Assembly: GCA_965200795.1 (NCBI GenBank)
Contig: CBDAVB010000005.1
Location: 372,001 to 436,000 of the forward strand
DNA: 64,000 nt
DNA from: Parashewanella sp965200795
Lineage (GTDB): Bacteria; Pseudomonadota; Gammaproteobacteria; Enterobacterales; Shewanellaceae
Reading direction: 5' to 3'
Both the position numbers and the translations under genes were made by a program. The notes below the pieces were generated by a model. That model was given only the letters and a program-made list of their open reading frames with translations, was not told the DNA's origin and ran no database searches. Shown in pieces: positions 35,850 to 44,968 of the stretch. The number at the start of each line of letters is the position of its first letter. Position 1 is the stretch's first letter.

Positions 35850-36500
35850 GTTTGCCCAGTCTATGAAATTTCTATTAAGTATTAGAAATGACTTGAAGTG
35901 TCAGTGCCGGGGTGGTTTTATGAGTCCTGTAAAATTATTTTGTCGTTCAGAGTCTTTCTCATAAGCAGATGTCGATAAATTTTTTAATTTCTTCGGGTTT
36001 AGCTTCCCCGCGACTTGGGGCGAACTAAACCGTGAGGCGTGTATTTTGTCATACCGGCGTAGACGGTTATCCGGTGTCGTTCTGTAAACTGGAAAAAACA
36101 CGCCGGATCCGGCTGCGCCGGAATGATGAAATAGCTGGTACGATGCTTTCCGCTACTTCTGTGTGTGTAGCTGACGATAAGTTTTCAATAGATATGGCGT
36201 TCAGATTTGATGCTGTCCGCGGAGCAATCGAGGGTGCGCAGGCGCAGATATACAACCGAAGTTGCGACACCGGTGAGTGATAAAGCCGGACGTCAGAAAA
36301 TCTAAGAGACTTATGATAAGAGGCTTATGCGACCGACGCTGCGACTCAGGAGAGTACTGAAAACGGGCGTCAGAAAATCTAAAAAATTTATGGTCAGCGA
36401 CTTAATGTTTTTTTCGGCTCTTTGCCGCCTTGTGAGGGACGCGGCAGAAGATAACATACAACTGCCGTTACTCTGGTTAAGGCTGGACAAAAGCCCTCTA
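35850..36500. repeat. Gene-free stretch with decayed repeats
   Basis: REP-like hairpins (GTCATACCGGCGTAGACGG near 36048; GCCGGATCCGGCTGCGCCGG near 36101) and two decayed ends of repeat B (CGTCAGAAAATCTAA at about 36291 and 36366). No credible gene. Confidence 0.6.
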
Positions 36501-36765
36501 GTACTCCGTCCAGTTGCATTTGTTAGCTTCAGCTCAAGGCAGAGCGTCCAGTTCAAGGTGCAGTGGCGAAGATATACTGGAGTATTTCAAGTCACTGCAA
36601 CGAAGAAATGGGCGTTCTGCCTTGAGCCCGGAGGGTGATTCGTAAAGCGGCCATCTGGCTGCGTTAGATTTGATTGACGTAGAATAGCTACGCCTGCACA
36701 AATCTGCCTTGCATATGGCCGCTTTACGAACCACTGAAAACATCAAATGCAACTGAACGGAGTAC
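36501..36765. repeat. MITE-like element D with IS630-type ends
   Basis: 265 bp between TA dinucleotides (36499-36500, 36766-36767). Inverted ends GTACTCCGTCCAGTTGCATT and complement, 26 of 27 matching when flanks are counted. The same end (GTACTCCGTCCATTTG) begins the IS630 element at 63485. No coding capacity. Confidence 0.82.
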
Positions 36766-36873
36766 TAGAGCGTTGAGCGTCAGTTTTGTATAATAAATCA
36801 AGCGCTGAAATTTAACCTGATATCTTTTGAACGGCTGAATCAATAAATTATGGATAAACTATGAGGTATTAAA

Positions 36874-38364
36874 ATGAGTTTAGATGTATGCGTCAGTGCT
36901 CGGACGGCAAGCCAACTTCAAGGACGGTTACAAACACAGAAAGAGAACCAAACACAGACGTTGCGATTAAAAGCCAGCGTGTATAAGTATGTTAAATTAA
37001 GCTGCGGAAGTGATGAGGCCGTAGAAGGGCAAACAGATCAAACAGACGGTTTTGGTTTTTCAAGTTTTTTTATGTGTTTTCGGGAAGATAAACAAGACAA
37101 AGAGCAAGATTTACTCCCGACATCACAGAGTTTCATTTATTATCATGCTGGTGATATCCCGGGCTGTGACAAAGCTAATAATTTTTATGTTACTGATTTT
37201 AATAGTTTAAAAAACATTTTGGCAGAAAGCTCAGCTGGAGCTGTCAAAACATCAGATGACGGCATGGCTGATCGGCATACTGGAAGTGCATGTACAATTA
37301 CAAGCACAAGAAAAAGTACGAGTGCAAGTAATAATGAGATTACTTCCAAAGCCGGCGATGAACTTACCGTGGGGCAATCACAGGTAAATATTTCACCGCC
37401 AGCAACAGCGATAACACCAACGCCGACGCCACTAACGGAAACACCCGCTGCACAGACGTCAAGTGATGAATCAGGCAGTCATCGTTTACTCTTAGCTTCA
37501 AATTCTGCTCATTATCCTGACACAGTTAGTTTATTAAAAGGTGAAGCTGTCGAAGCGTCAGATGAAGACAGGATTAATCAACATCAACATAACGAGAGTA
37601 ATACTAATAGCGAGACTGCTTCCAACGGTGGCGATGAACTTTCCGGGCGGCAATCACAGGTAAATATTTCACCGCCACCAACGGCGTTAACGCCGACGCC
37701 AACAGCAGAAACACCCTCTACATTAACAGCGACACCTACAACAGCGGAAAACACTAAAATAGTATTTACACCAGCGTCGGCTTCCGCATCCGAATCATCT
37801 TCACCCGAAGCTGGCTCTCTCTTTGAAACTTTTAGTATTGAGGAGCTGAGAGAGTTGATTAGTGTTACAATCAGCGAACAATCCGAACAAATTAAAGGTA
37901 TTTTAAGTTCAGATGATAAAGATGAAAAAGTTCAGATTACCGTTCGTTATAATAATGAGGATTTAATTTTTATTTATGACAGTCAGTCAGATAAGTTAAT
38001 TTATTCCGGACAAGAGGAATCGCTGTCTTTGCTTGCGCAAGAACTGGCCGACAGTATTTCAGTGTCCGGTATTATACAGCCCGGATCTCCTAATGAGGCA
38101 ACACAGGTTAACTCTGAAAGCTTGGAAAAAATATCCGGATTTGTCCGTGATGAGGGAAGCAGTGATAACCTAGTGATGAAAACCGGAGCGCAAAGTTATA
38201 CAGTTAACGTCAATGATCATCAGTTCATTCGAGGAATCACTGAATGTTTTGAAAATAAAGGGGAAACTTTTCCTTCCGAGGCCTCAAAACGAGTTCAGGC
38301 CATAATTAAATTTTTTGAAAAAAACAACTCTAACGAGATTTTTAAAGTAGCTGGAACTTATTAG
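36874..38364 (+). CDS. Orphan Ser/Thr/Pro-rich protein, possible effector
   Basis: 496 residues, no family recognised. N-terminal ~115 residues may be folded (LRLKASVYKYVKLSCGSDE, FIYYHAGDIPGCDKANNFY). Residues ~120-310 are low complexity, with a tandem unit: GDELTVGQSQVNISPPATAI at ~162 and GDELSGRQSQVNISPPPTAL at ~253, each followed by TPTP-rich linkers. The C-terminal ~180 residues look folded (FETFSIEELRELISVTI, VQITVRYNNEDLIFIYDSQS). No signal peptide. GAGG upstream of the ATG. A secreted effector is a guess from composition. Confidence 0.75.
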   Translation: MSLDVCVSARTASQLQGRLQTQKENQTQTLRLKASVYKYVKLSCGSDEAVEGQTDQTDGFGFSSFFMCFREDKQDKEQDLLPTSQSFIYYHAGDIPGCDKANNFYVTDFNSLKNILAESSAGAVKTSDDGMADRHTGSACTITSTRKSTSASNNEITSKAGDELTVGQSQVNISPPATAITPTPTPLTETPAAQTSSDESGSHRLLLASNSAHYPDTVSLLKGEAVEASDEDRINQHQHNESNTNSETASNGGDELSGRQSQVNISPPPTALTPTPTAETPSTLTATPTTAENTKIVFTPASASASESSSPEAGSLFETFSIEELRELISVTISEQSEQIKGILSSDDKDEKVQITVRYNNEDLIFIYDSQSDKLIYSGQEESLSLLAQELADSISVSGIIQPGSPNEATQVNSESLEKISGFVRDEGSSDNLVMKTGAQSYTVNVNDHQFIRGITECFENKGETFPSEASKRVQAIIKFFEKNNSNEIFKVAGTY

Positions 38365-38397
38365 CTAAATCGCCGCTATTTTTTATTAGGACTGGCT

Positions 38398-38976
38398 ATG
38401 GACAGAAAATCCTTAAGAAAGTTAATCAGAGGGCAAAGAAAAGCCATTTGTGACCTTGAGCAAAAAATGTTTGCCCGGCAAGCGGCTCAGCGAGCACTGG
38501 ATTGGCTGGGACATTTTGAGTCTCGAAAGATTGCCCTTTACCTGACTAACGATGGCGAATTGGATACGCGGCCGCTTATTAATAAGTTACGGGAAATGGA
38601 CAAGAAGGTTTATGTACCTGCGCTGCATCCCTTCAGTTCAGGTCATTTGCTTTTTATTGAATATTCGCCGTCCTCACCTGTGGTTCAGAATAGATACGGC
38701 ATATTTGAGCCTGAACTTGATATGACCAAAGTCATTCCCGCGTCAAAGCTGGATGTGATTTTTACGCCGCTGGTGGCGTTTGACCATTCAGGTAATCGGA
38801 TGGGAATGGGCGGGGGTTATTACGATCGGATCTTAGCTCATCTGGATAACCGCCATCCTCCTCTTGTCGTTGGCTTTGCTCACGAATGTCAAAAGGTGGA
38901 AGCATTACCCGCTGAGTCCTGGGATGTGCCGTTAAAGCAGATTATTACCCCCGCGCGAATTTATACATATAACTAA
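38398..38976 (+). CDS. fau: 5-formyltetrahydrofolate cyclo-ligase
   Basis: Converts 5-formyl-THF to 5,10-methenyl-THF with ATP. 192 residues, normal. LRKLIRGQRKAI at the start, KKVYVPALHP, NRYGIFEPE, IFTPLVAFDHSGNRMGMGGGYYDRILA (substrate/ATP signature) and VGFAHECQKVEALPAESWDVPL. In E. coli it lies after zapA and 6S RNA; here it is ~15 kb away, 34 bases after the orphan gene at 36874. Confidence 0.96.
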   Translation: MDRKSLRKLIRGQRKAICDLEQKMFARQAAQRALDWLGHFESRKIALYLTNDGELDTRPLINKLREMDKKVYVPALHPFSSGHLLFIEYSPSSPVVQNRYGIFEPELDMTKVIPASKLDVIFTPLVAFDHSGNRMGMGGGYYDRILAHLDNRHPPLVVGFAHECQKVEALPAESWDVPLKQIITPARIYTYN

Positions 38977-39044
38977 TAAGTTTAAGTAAATTTACGGTTT
39001 CTATTATACTGAGCGAAGGAACGGCAAACAATAGAGGCAAGTTG

Positions 39045-39515
39045 ATGGAAGTTGAAATCGTTGAATTAGCTGAGCAGCTGATAGCGTATAGTGAACACCA
39101 CGGTAATCCCCTCAAAATCACCGATACGGCATTGAAATTCTTAAAATGGCGGGCTGAGACCGGCCTTTCACCAGTGAGTGATTGTAATTCTTACGGGATT
39201 TTTCATAATGATCCCTCGGAGGTCGCTGAGGAAAATTTCCGTTTTGACGTTTGCAGCACTGTCAGCAAACCAATACCGGAAAACGACTTTGATGTTAAGA
39301 ACGGCACTATTTCAGCCGGGCGTTATGCGGTAACAAGACACAACGGCAGTTACGAAACCTTACCTGAGACCTTTAAAAAGCTCAAGGGAGACTGGTTACC
39401 GAAAAGCGGTGAATCGAAAACAGACGATCCCTGCTATTTCCATTATGTGAACTCACTAAATGATGTTGAACATGAGGATGAGCTCATCACTGACATTTAT
39501 ATGCCGTTAGAATAG
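39045..39515 (+). CDS. GyrI-like small-molecule-binding protein
   Basis: 156 residues, one GyrI/AraC effector-binding domain. SYGIFHNDPSEVAEENFRFDVC is the GyrI pattern of a loop plus strand, followed by ISAGRYAVTRHNGSYETLPETFKKL, DWLPKSG and DELITDIYMPLE at the end. The N-terminal ~45 residues are helical. Relatives bind hydrophobic compounds or DNA gyrase. ATG 39045 chosen over TTG 39042. Confidence 0.85.
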   Translation: MEVEIVELAEQLIAYSEHHGNPLKITDTALKFLKWRAETGLSPVSDCNSYGIFHNDPSEVAEENFRFDVCSTVSKPIPENDFDVKNGTISAGRYAVTRHNGSYETLPETFKKLKGDWLPKSGESKTDDPCYFHYVNSLNDVEHEDELITDIYMPLE

Positions 39516-39522
39516 AAACTAT

Positions 39523-39560
39523 CCCGAAATAACAAATCGGGAAGTTATTCCGGGACGGCT
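39523..39560. repeat. Short palindrome from the MITE C end
   Basis: TCCCGAAATAAC, AAATCGGGAA and GTTATTCCGGGA form a near-perfect hairpin. It looks like a C element collapsed to its two ends. It could also act as a terminator. Confidence 0.6.
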
Positions 39561-39616
39561 CATTAAAGCCGGTGTTACAATTTACGTAGAAATAACAGTA
39601 ACACCGGCGATACTCT

Positions 39617-41074
39617 ATGAAGCTTAAGCAATCTTACTATGAGCTCGGAGAAAACTTCTTCGAGCTTAATTATCCGGATTCAGTTCGCTCACCTCAGCTA
39701 TTGTTATGGAATACCTCTTTAGCCGGGGAACTTGGTCTTAACGAGCTGACAGGCCGGGCTGAACAACTGGCGCGATACTTTTCCGGCAGTATGTTGTTAC
39801 CTGGCTCGAAACCTTTGTCCATGGTTTACGCCGGGCATCAGTTCGGTCACTATAATCCGCGGCTGGGTGACGGCAGGGCGCATTTACTGGGTGAGGTAAG
39901 TGATAAAAACGGTAAGCTGCGGGACTTACATTTAAAAGGTTCGGGTCATACACGTTTTTCGAGAGGCGGAGACGGTAAGTGCGCGCTCGGTCCCGCGGTT
40001 CGTGAATTTATAATGAGCGAGGCGCTGCATCATCTGGGTGTGCCATGCACCCGCGGTTTAGCCGTGGTCGCGACGGGAGAGCCCGTTTATCGCCAAGACG
40101 TTCGTCAGGGGGCTGTAGTAACCCGAATCGCATCCAGCCACATCCGGGTGGGCACATTTCAGTACTTTGCCGCCAACGGGGACATTGAGTCCCTGAGAGT
40201 ATTAGCTGATTACACCATCAGACGCCACTTCCCGGAAATTTCAGACTCGGCCGGCAATCCATATGTGAATTTATTAGAGCGGGTGATTGATAAGCAAATC
40301 GGGTTAGTTATTCACTGGTTAAGAATTGGTTTCATTCATGGCGTGATGAATACCGATAATACGCTGATATCAGGTGAGACCATAGATTTTGGCCCGTGCG
40401 CCATGATGGGGGTTTATGATCCTGAAACCGTTTACAGTTCAATAGACCGCCGGGGGCGTTACGCGTTCGGCAATCAGGGTCAGATCGCGCATTGGAATAT
40501 AGCCCGTTTCGCCGAAAGTCTTTTACGGCTTGAAGATGATACCGGTGAGTTACTTGAGCCGCTGCGGGCGTTAGTCAATGATTTTTCAAATAAGTTTAAC
40601 AGAAGCTATTTAGCCATGATGACCCGAAAGCTCGGTTTAACCCCGGCTGATGACATAAAGGCCGGTAACCCAAAGGCTGACGGCGCGGGCCTGGTTGAGG
40701 CGTTACTTGAACAAATGCGGCAAAAACAGCTCGATTATACCCTGACCTTTGATTTGCTTACTCGTGCGGTAAGCTGTGATAAAGCGCTCAAAGAGCTTGA
40801 AAGTCAATTGGGTGACTGGGTACCACAGTGGCGGCAGCAACTGGATTTACCCGGCGCGCGAGCATTAATGCGCGAAATGAATCCTGTGCTGATCCCGAGA
40901 AATCATATTGTCGAACGGGTTATCGCTGATTGTGAGCAGTCCGGAAACACTGACAGCGCGTCAGAGTTCCTTGAAGCGTTAAAACATCCTTATCAGGATT
41001 GCGGGTTAACGGCTAAGTACAAAATGCCTGATGCTGATTTTGACTCTGAATATCAGACATTTTGCGGCACTTAG
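39617..41074 (+). CDS. selO: Protein adenylyltransferase SelO (YdiU)
   Basis: Pseudokinase-fold enzyme that AMPylates proteins. 485 residues. YAGHQFGHYNPRLGDGRAHLLGE, LHLKGSGHTRFSRGGDGKCALG, REFIMSEALHHLGVPCTRGL, SSHIRVGTFQYFA, HGVMNTDNTLISGETIDFGPCAM (metal-binding Asn/Asp) and RNHIVERVI. Bacterial SelO ends with a conserved Cys; here FCGT. Confidence 0.95.
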   Translation: MKLKQSYYELGENFFELNYPDSVRSPQLLLWNTSLAGELGLNELTGRAEQLARYFSGSMLLPGSKPLSMVYAGHQFGHYNPRLGDGRAHLLGEVSDKNGKLRDLHLKGSGHTRFSRGGDGKCALGPAVREFIMSEALHHLGVPCTRGLAVVATGEPVYRQDVRQGAVVTRIASSHIRVGTFQYFAANGDIESLRVLADYTIRRHFPEISDSAGNPYVNLLERVIDKQIGLVIHWLRIGFIHGVMNTDNTLISGETIDFGPCAMMGVYDPETVYSSIDRRGRYAFGNQGQIAHWNIARFAESLLRLEDDTGELLEPLRALVNDFSNKFNRSYLAMMTRKLGLTPADDIKAGNPKADGAGLVEALLEQMRQKQLDYTLTFDLLTRAVSCDKALKELESQLGDWVPQWRQQLDLPGARALMREMNPVLIPRNHIVERVIADCEQSGNTDSASEFLEALKHPYQDCGLTAKYKMPDADFDSEYQTFCGT

Positions 41075-41090
41075 GTTATTAGGCTAAAAA

Positions 41091-42494
41091 TTAAAAACCG
41101 CGCTTCGCATAACTTAAAATTTCTGTTTTATACATAGCCGCGTTTTCCCGATGAATATAGTTTACGCTTGACTTTGCGGCCTTTTCAACTGCATGCGCAA
41201 GTTTTAAATAGCTCACGTCCGCATCCGCTTCAAGCCACCTTTGAAACATCACCATCATTCTTGCGGAGGCATCCGGGAGCGATGTTGTCATTAAGTTATC
41301 CAGATAGGATTTGTCGAATCCGAGTTGTTGTCCGATTTGTATCCAGTCTGAAACGGGAAATTTATCTTTCAGATTATCTAAGTCTGCCATTTTAGGTTTA
41401 GGGATATAAGTTTTGTTTGTCGTCGCGGACGGAGCCGTGGCGGCGTTTGAAACTGCCGGATGATTCGGGTTTCGCGGTCTTGCCGCAGTGCCTATAATAA
41501 CGCCGGGTTTTGCCAATTGTTGCATATGCATCTGTTGTATATGCATCGGATGCTGCATATTTATCCGTTGTTGTGTACGCATCTGATGTTGCGCGAACAA
41601 CTGTTGCCGCATGAGCGCCTGTTGCCGCGTGAGCGCCTGTTGCCGCATGAACCACTCTTTCTGCAGCAGCGGTCGCGGCACAGGAGTCACGGCCGATTCA
41701 CGAGGCGGTTTTTCCTCTTGAGTTGTTTTTAAGCTTTCCGTATCTTGCGCCTCCGATGGTGAAAGCGAGGTGACTGCTTGCGCGGTGAGAAATACCCGGT
41801 ATTCTTGCCTGTATTGCTCTATGTGACGGTCATGTATACTCAATTCGTTCAGCACATGCTCTAATTGTTCCCAGCATGCGCAGCTGCCCTCATAGTCCAG
41901 CCAACTCCTTAAAGCCTGATGCATATATTCATTACTGCTACACCTTGGCGCAGTGTTAAGAACAATCCCGTCCAGTTCTGTTACGGTCAGCCCGAGACCG
42001 GCGCCGATTTCAAACCACTTGTTTATATGGCTTGACAGCCCTTTCTGGCAACAAAATCGCCGTAAGGCGTTAACCTCAGTTTCGCCGGGTTTAGTGAAGG
42101 TAAAAAATACCAGGTTATCTTTGATCTTACGATCAAATGCCATCAATGACTGAAAAATACCGTTGTTACGCTTAATTTTTTCAGTCAGGACTCCTAACGT
42201 CGGTTTTTCATTGTTATGTTCAACAAAGGCATTAATAACTCTGATTAATGATTCAACCGGATTAGAGTGATAACAATCAGATTCAACTATTTTCTGAAGG
42301 CCTATTGGCAACTCCAGATAACACAAAATATTTTTCCAATCGTAAGCGATATTTCTTAAAGCAAAGGAAACAGGCCCCACATCTCTGGCACTTAATTTCC
42401 GATCCAGACCGGCGGACTGTTTGCCGGATACGCTGTCTACCGGTGCTGTCGGATATGGGCCGGGCACGGACATATTACTCGCGCTGACTGACAT
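41091..42494 (-). CDS. Protein with three Death-fold-like domains
   Basis: 467 residues from ATG 42494 (GAGGAG just upstream; a start at 42512 is less likely). Three six-helix Death-like segments: ~45-110 (DWKNILCYLELPIGLQKIVE), ~155-220 (WFEIGAGLGLTVTELDGIVL, LRSWLDYEGSCACWEQLEHV) and ~375-440 (DWIQIGQQLGFDKSYLDNLM, FQRWLEADADVSYLKLAHAV). Each has the helix-2/3 GLGL turn and the W-L-E/D-x(4-8)-L-x-A/H pattern of eukaryotic Death domains. A Gln/Met/His-rich linker (~290-330) follows the second. Candidate host-directed effector; not shown to be secreted. Confidence 0.72.
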   Translation of the reverse strand: MSVSASNMSVPGPYPTAPVDSVSGKQSAGLDRKLSARDVGPVSFALRNIAYDWKNILCYLELPIGLQKIVESDCYHSNPVESLIRVINAFVEHNNEKPTLGVLTEKIKRNNGIFQSLMAFDRKIKDNLVFFTFTKPGETEVNALRRFCCQKGLSSHINKWFEIGAGLGLTVTELDGIVLNTAPRCSSNEYMHQALRSWLDYEGSCACWEQLEHVLNELSIHDRHIEQYRQEYRVFLTAQAVTSLSPSEAQDTESLKTTQEEKPPRESAVTPVPRPLLQKEWFMRQQALTRQQALMRQQLFAQHQMRTQQRINMQHPMHIQQMHMQQLAKPGVIIGTAARPRNPNHPAVSNAATAPSATTNKTYIPKPKMADLDNLKDKFPVSDWIQIGQQLGFDKSYLDNLMTTSLPDASARMMVMFQRWLEADADVSYLKLAHAVEKAAKSSVNYIHRENAAMYKTEILSYAKRGF

Positions 42495-42610
42495 ATATTT
42501 CTCCTCGATCATTCATCGCATCAGAAAATGTTATTCAGGAAGATCAAATTTGAGTGTCCGTCTATGTTAAACCTTTTTGCGCCGACCAGCGTAACTTTCT
42601 GCCGGAGAAT

Positions 42611-42771
42611 AAGTACCCGCCTATAAGTTTTTCGATATTTTCGGCGTTCAGGTTAAGTGCTGTACAAGGCGCTCTCGCACGGTAATACCGGCAGTCTTTC
42701 AAGCAAGAGTAACGCCGCAGATCGCTTAAGATGGGCGCCAGAAAAGTGAAAAAACTTATAGCCGGGTACTT
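42611..42771. repeat. Repeat B, copy 2
   Basis: ~161 bp with inverted ends AAGTACCCGCCTATAAGTTT and AAACTTATAGCCGGGTACTT. The interior shares GGTAATACCGGCAGTCTTTC with copy 1. It represents the state before repeat A insertion. Confidence 0.8.
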
Positions 42772-42909
42772 TTATGAGCTTATCTGAAGCTAAACTGAAT
42801 CAGTAAAACATGCATATCCCCGTGTTACCTTAAGATGCTTAAAGCTATTATATATCAATGGTATAACCGAGGTGATTGAATTTTATATACAGGACGTCGC
42901 GGACACGCA

Positions 42910-43860
42910 TTACTTGACTAAGGCGTAAGCTTTTTTAAGTAAGCTTAATAACCCGAGAGTTAACGCGCCGGTGATGACACCCAGAACCGTATGCGACAGA
43001 CCCGGCGTAACCGCCGTTAAAAATCCGCAAAGAGCGGGCGCCGACCGCCAGAGAGTTTCTAAATAAGTAATGACGCCGGAAAGCAGATGAGTGCCGTGAT
43101 TGATAATGCCTCCGCCGACCATAAACATGGCAAGCGTCCCGGCGAAGGTGAGAAACTTCATCAGTTTCGGCGCGGAGTTTAACAGCGCCAGCCCGAGATA
43201 TTTACCCCAGGCGCCGACTCTGTTCTGGGCGTTTTTCTTTAACATATAAACGCCCGCGTCATCCATTCTGACGATGGCGGCGACGATGCCGTAAACACCT
43301 ATGGTCATGACAACGGCGATAATCGCTAAGGTTGAGGCCTGAATGAGCAAATTCTCACGAGCCACCACACCTAAAGTAACGGCGATAATCTCAGCGGATA
43401 ACACAAAGTCGGTACGTATGGCGCCTTTGACCTTATTTTTTTCATAGGCCGCCAATTCTTCGCCGGTCATATCAGCCTGTCTGCTTTTTATGCGGCTGTC
43501 CTCTGTCCGGTCATTTTCCCGCTGACGGAACCATTTCTCATGCACTTTCTCATAACCCTCAAAGCACAAAAATAATCCGCCGCACATCAGCAGCGGCGTA
43601 ATTAACCAGGAAATAAAGGCGCTGATGAGCAGAGCGGCCGGCACTAAAATCAGCTTATTACGGAATGAACCTTTGGCGACCGCCCAAACAACAGGAATTT
43701 CCCGGTCAGTACTGACTCCGGTGACCTGCTGAGCGTTCAAAGCAAGGTCATCACCGAGCACGCCGGCGGTTTTCTTGGCTGCGACTTTACTCATTAACGC
43801 GATATCGTCAAGTATGCCTGCTATGTCATCGAGCAAAGAGAGTAAGCCCGCGCCCGCCAT
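42910..43860 (-). CDS. DUF808 family inner-membrane protein (YedI-like)
   Basis: 316 residues. N-terminus AGAGLLSLLDDIAGILDDIALMSKVAAKKTAGVLGDDLALNA is split here as LLSLLDDIAGILDDIALM and KTAGVLGDDLALNAQQVTG, both signature DUF808. Several membrane helices and PVVWAVAKGSFRNKLILVP. Function unknown. Divergent from rpiA. Confidence 0.92.
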   Translation of the reverse strand: MAGAGLLSLLDDIAGILDDIALMSKVAAKKTAGVLGDDLALNAQQVTGVSTDREIPVVWAVAKGSFRNKLILVPAALLISAFISWLITPLLMCGGLFLCFEGYEKVHEKWFRQRENDRTEDSRIKSRQADMTGEELAAYEKNKVKGAIRTDFVLSAEIIAVTLGVVARENLLIQASTLAIIAVVMTIGVYGIVAAIVRMDDAGVYMLKKNAQNRVGAWGKYLGLALLNSAPKLMKFLTFAGTLAMFMVGGGIINHGTHLLSGVITYLETLWRSAPALCGFLTAVTPGLSHTVLGVITGALTLGLLSLLKKAYALVK

Positions 43861-44027
43861 GGTAACTCCTTTAAAGTGAGATTGTTACTCAATATCCTAA
43901 CCCAGTTATCATTTTTTTCTAAATAAAACGGGTATAATATCCCCCTCTTTTTGATCGCCGCGGTTTTTATTCTCCGCCGTAAGGGCTGAGTGACCGCTGA
44001 GATTTTTGTTTTTTACCGGAATTAACC

Positions 44028-44690
44028 ATGACTCAAGATGAAATGAAAAAAGCGGCCGGCCGGGCCGCGTTAGAATACGTAGAAAAAGATACAATTGTCG
44101 GTGTCGGTACCGGTTCAACGGTTAATCATTTTATCGATGCGCTGGCTACGATTAAAGCGGATATTGAAGGCGCGGTATCCAGCTCCGAAGCCTCGACCGG
44201 GAAGATGAAAGCGTTAGGCATTCCGGTTTTTGATTTGAACGCCGTCGATAACCTGTCCGTTTATGTTGACGGCGCTGACGAAATCAACGGTCACATGGAT
44301 ATGATCAAAGGCGGCGGCGCGGCGCTCACCCGTGAAAAAATCGTGGCGGCCGTGGCCGACAAGTTTATCTGTATCGCGGATGACACTAAGCGAGTGGATA
44401 TTCTGGGTAAGTTCCCGCTTCCTGTTGAGGTGATCCCGATGGCGCGTTCTTATGTCGCCCGTGAACTGGTAAAACTAGGCGGTGATCCGGTTTACCGTGA
44501 GGGGGTGGTAACCGATAACGGTAACGTGATTCTGGACGTTTATAATCTTGAGATCATGGAGCCTAAAAAGCTGGAGGCTCAGATCAACGCTGTTGTCGGT
44601 GTTGTGACCAACGGTCTTTTCGCTCACCGCGGCGCGGATGTGCTTTTAGTCGGTACGCCGGACGGTGTGAGGACGATTAAGGCTAAGTAA
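44028..44690 (+). CDS. rpiA: Ribose-5-phosphate isomerase A
   Basis: Interconverts ribose-5-P and ribulose-5-P. 220 residues, normal. GVGTGSTVNHFIDAL, SSEASTGKMKALGIPV, VDGADEINGHMDMIKGGGAALTREKIVA (catalytic Asp/Lys region) and EVIPMARSYVARELVKLGG. Confidence 0.97.
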   Translation: MTQDEMKKAAGRAALEYVEKDTIVGVGTGSTVNHFIDALATIKADIEGAVSSSEASTGKMKALGIPVFDLNAVDNLSVYVDGADEINGHMDMIKGGGAALTREKIVAAVADKFICIADDTKRVDILGKFPLPVEVIPMARSYVARELVKLGGDPVYREGVVTDNGNVILDVYNLEIMEPKKLEAQINAVVGVVTNGLFAHRGADVLLVGTPDGVRTIKAK

Positions 44691-44968
44691 TTTTTCATGG
44701 TTCTGAAAGTGAGGCTGAAATCAGCGGGCATTGATCTGAACGCTCAGCCGGATACGTTCTCAGGCGCGCAAGAAATTACCGGCATAAAAAACTGTCGTTA
44801 CTCCGTTTGCTGATAGCAAGTGGCGGCTTGCGGCAGGCGGTTGTTCTGCCCGCGAAAGTTACAGGCGGTTTTAACGAGCTTGTGAGCGTACAGCGCTTCA
44901 TTCCCCGGGTGAATTATCCTTGTCCCGCTTTTCAGTAAGTTAAACTGAGTTAAAACAATTTAAAGCGG
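44691..44968. other. Gap between rpiA and the orphan at 44969
   Basis: 278 bases, no gene, no strong signal. Confidence 0.5.

Noticed and set aside
36032..36638. Short ORFs on both strands after erpA
   Set aside because: They translate decayed repeats and MITE D sequence; no ribosome-binding sites.
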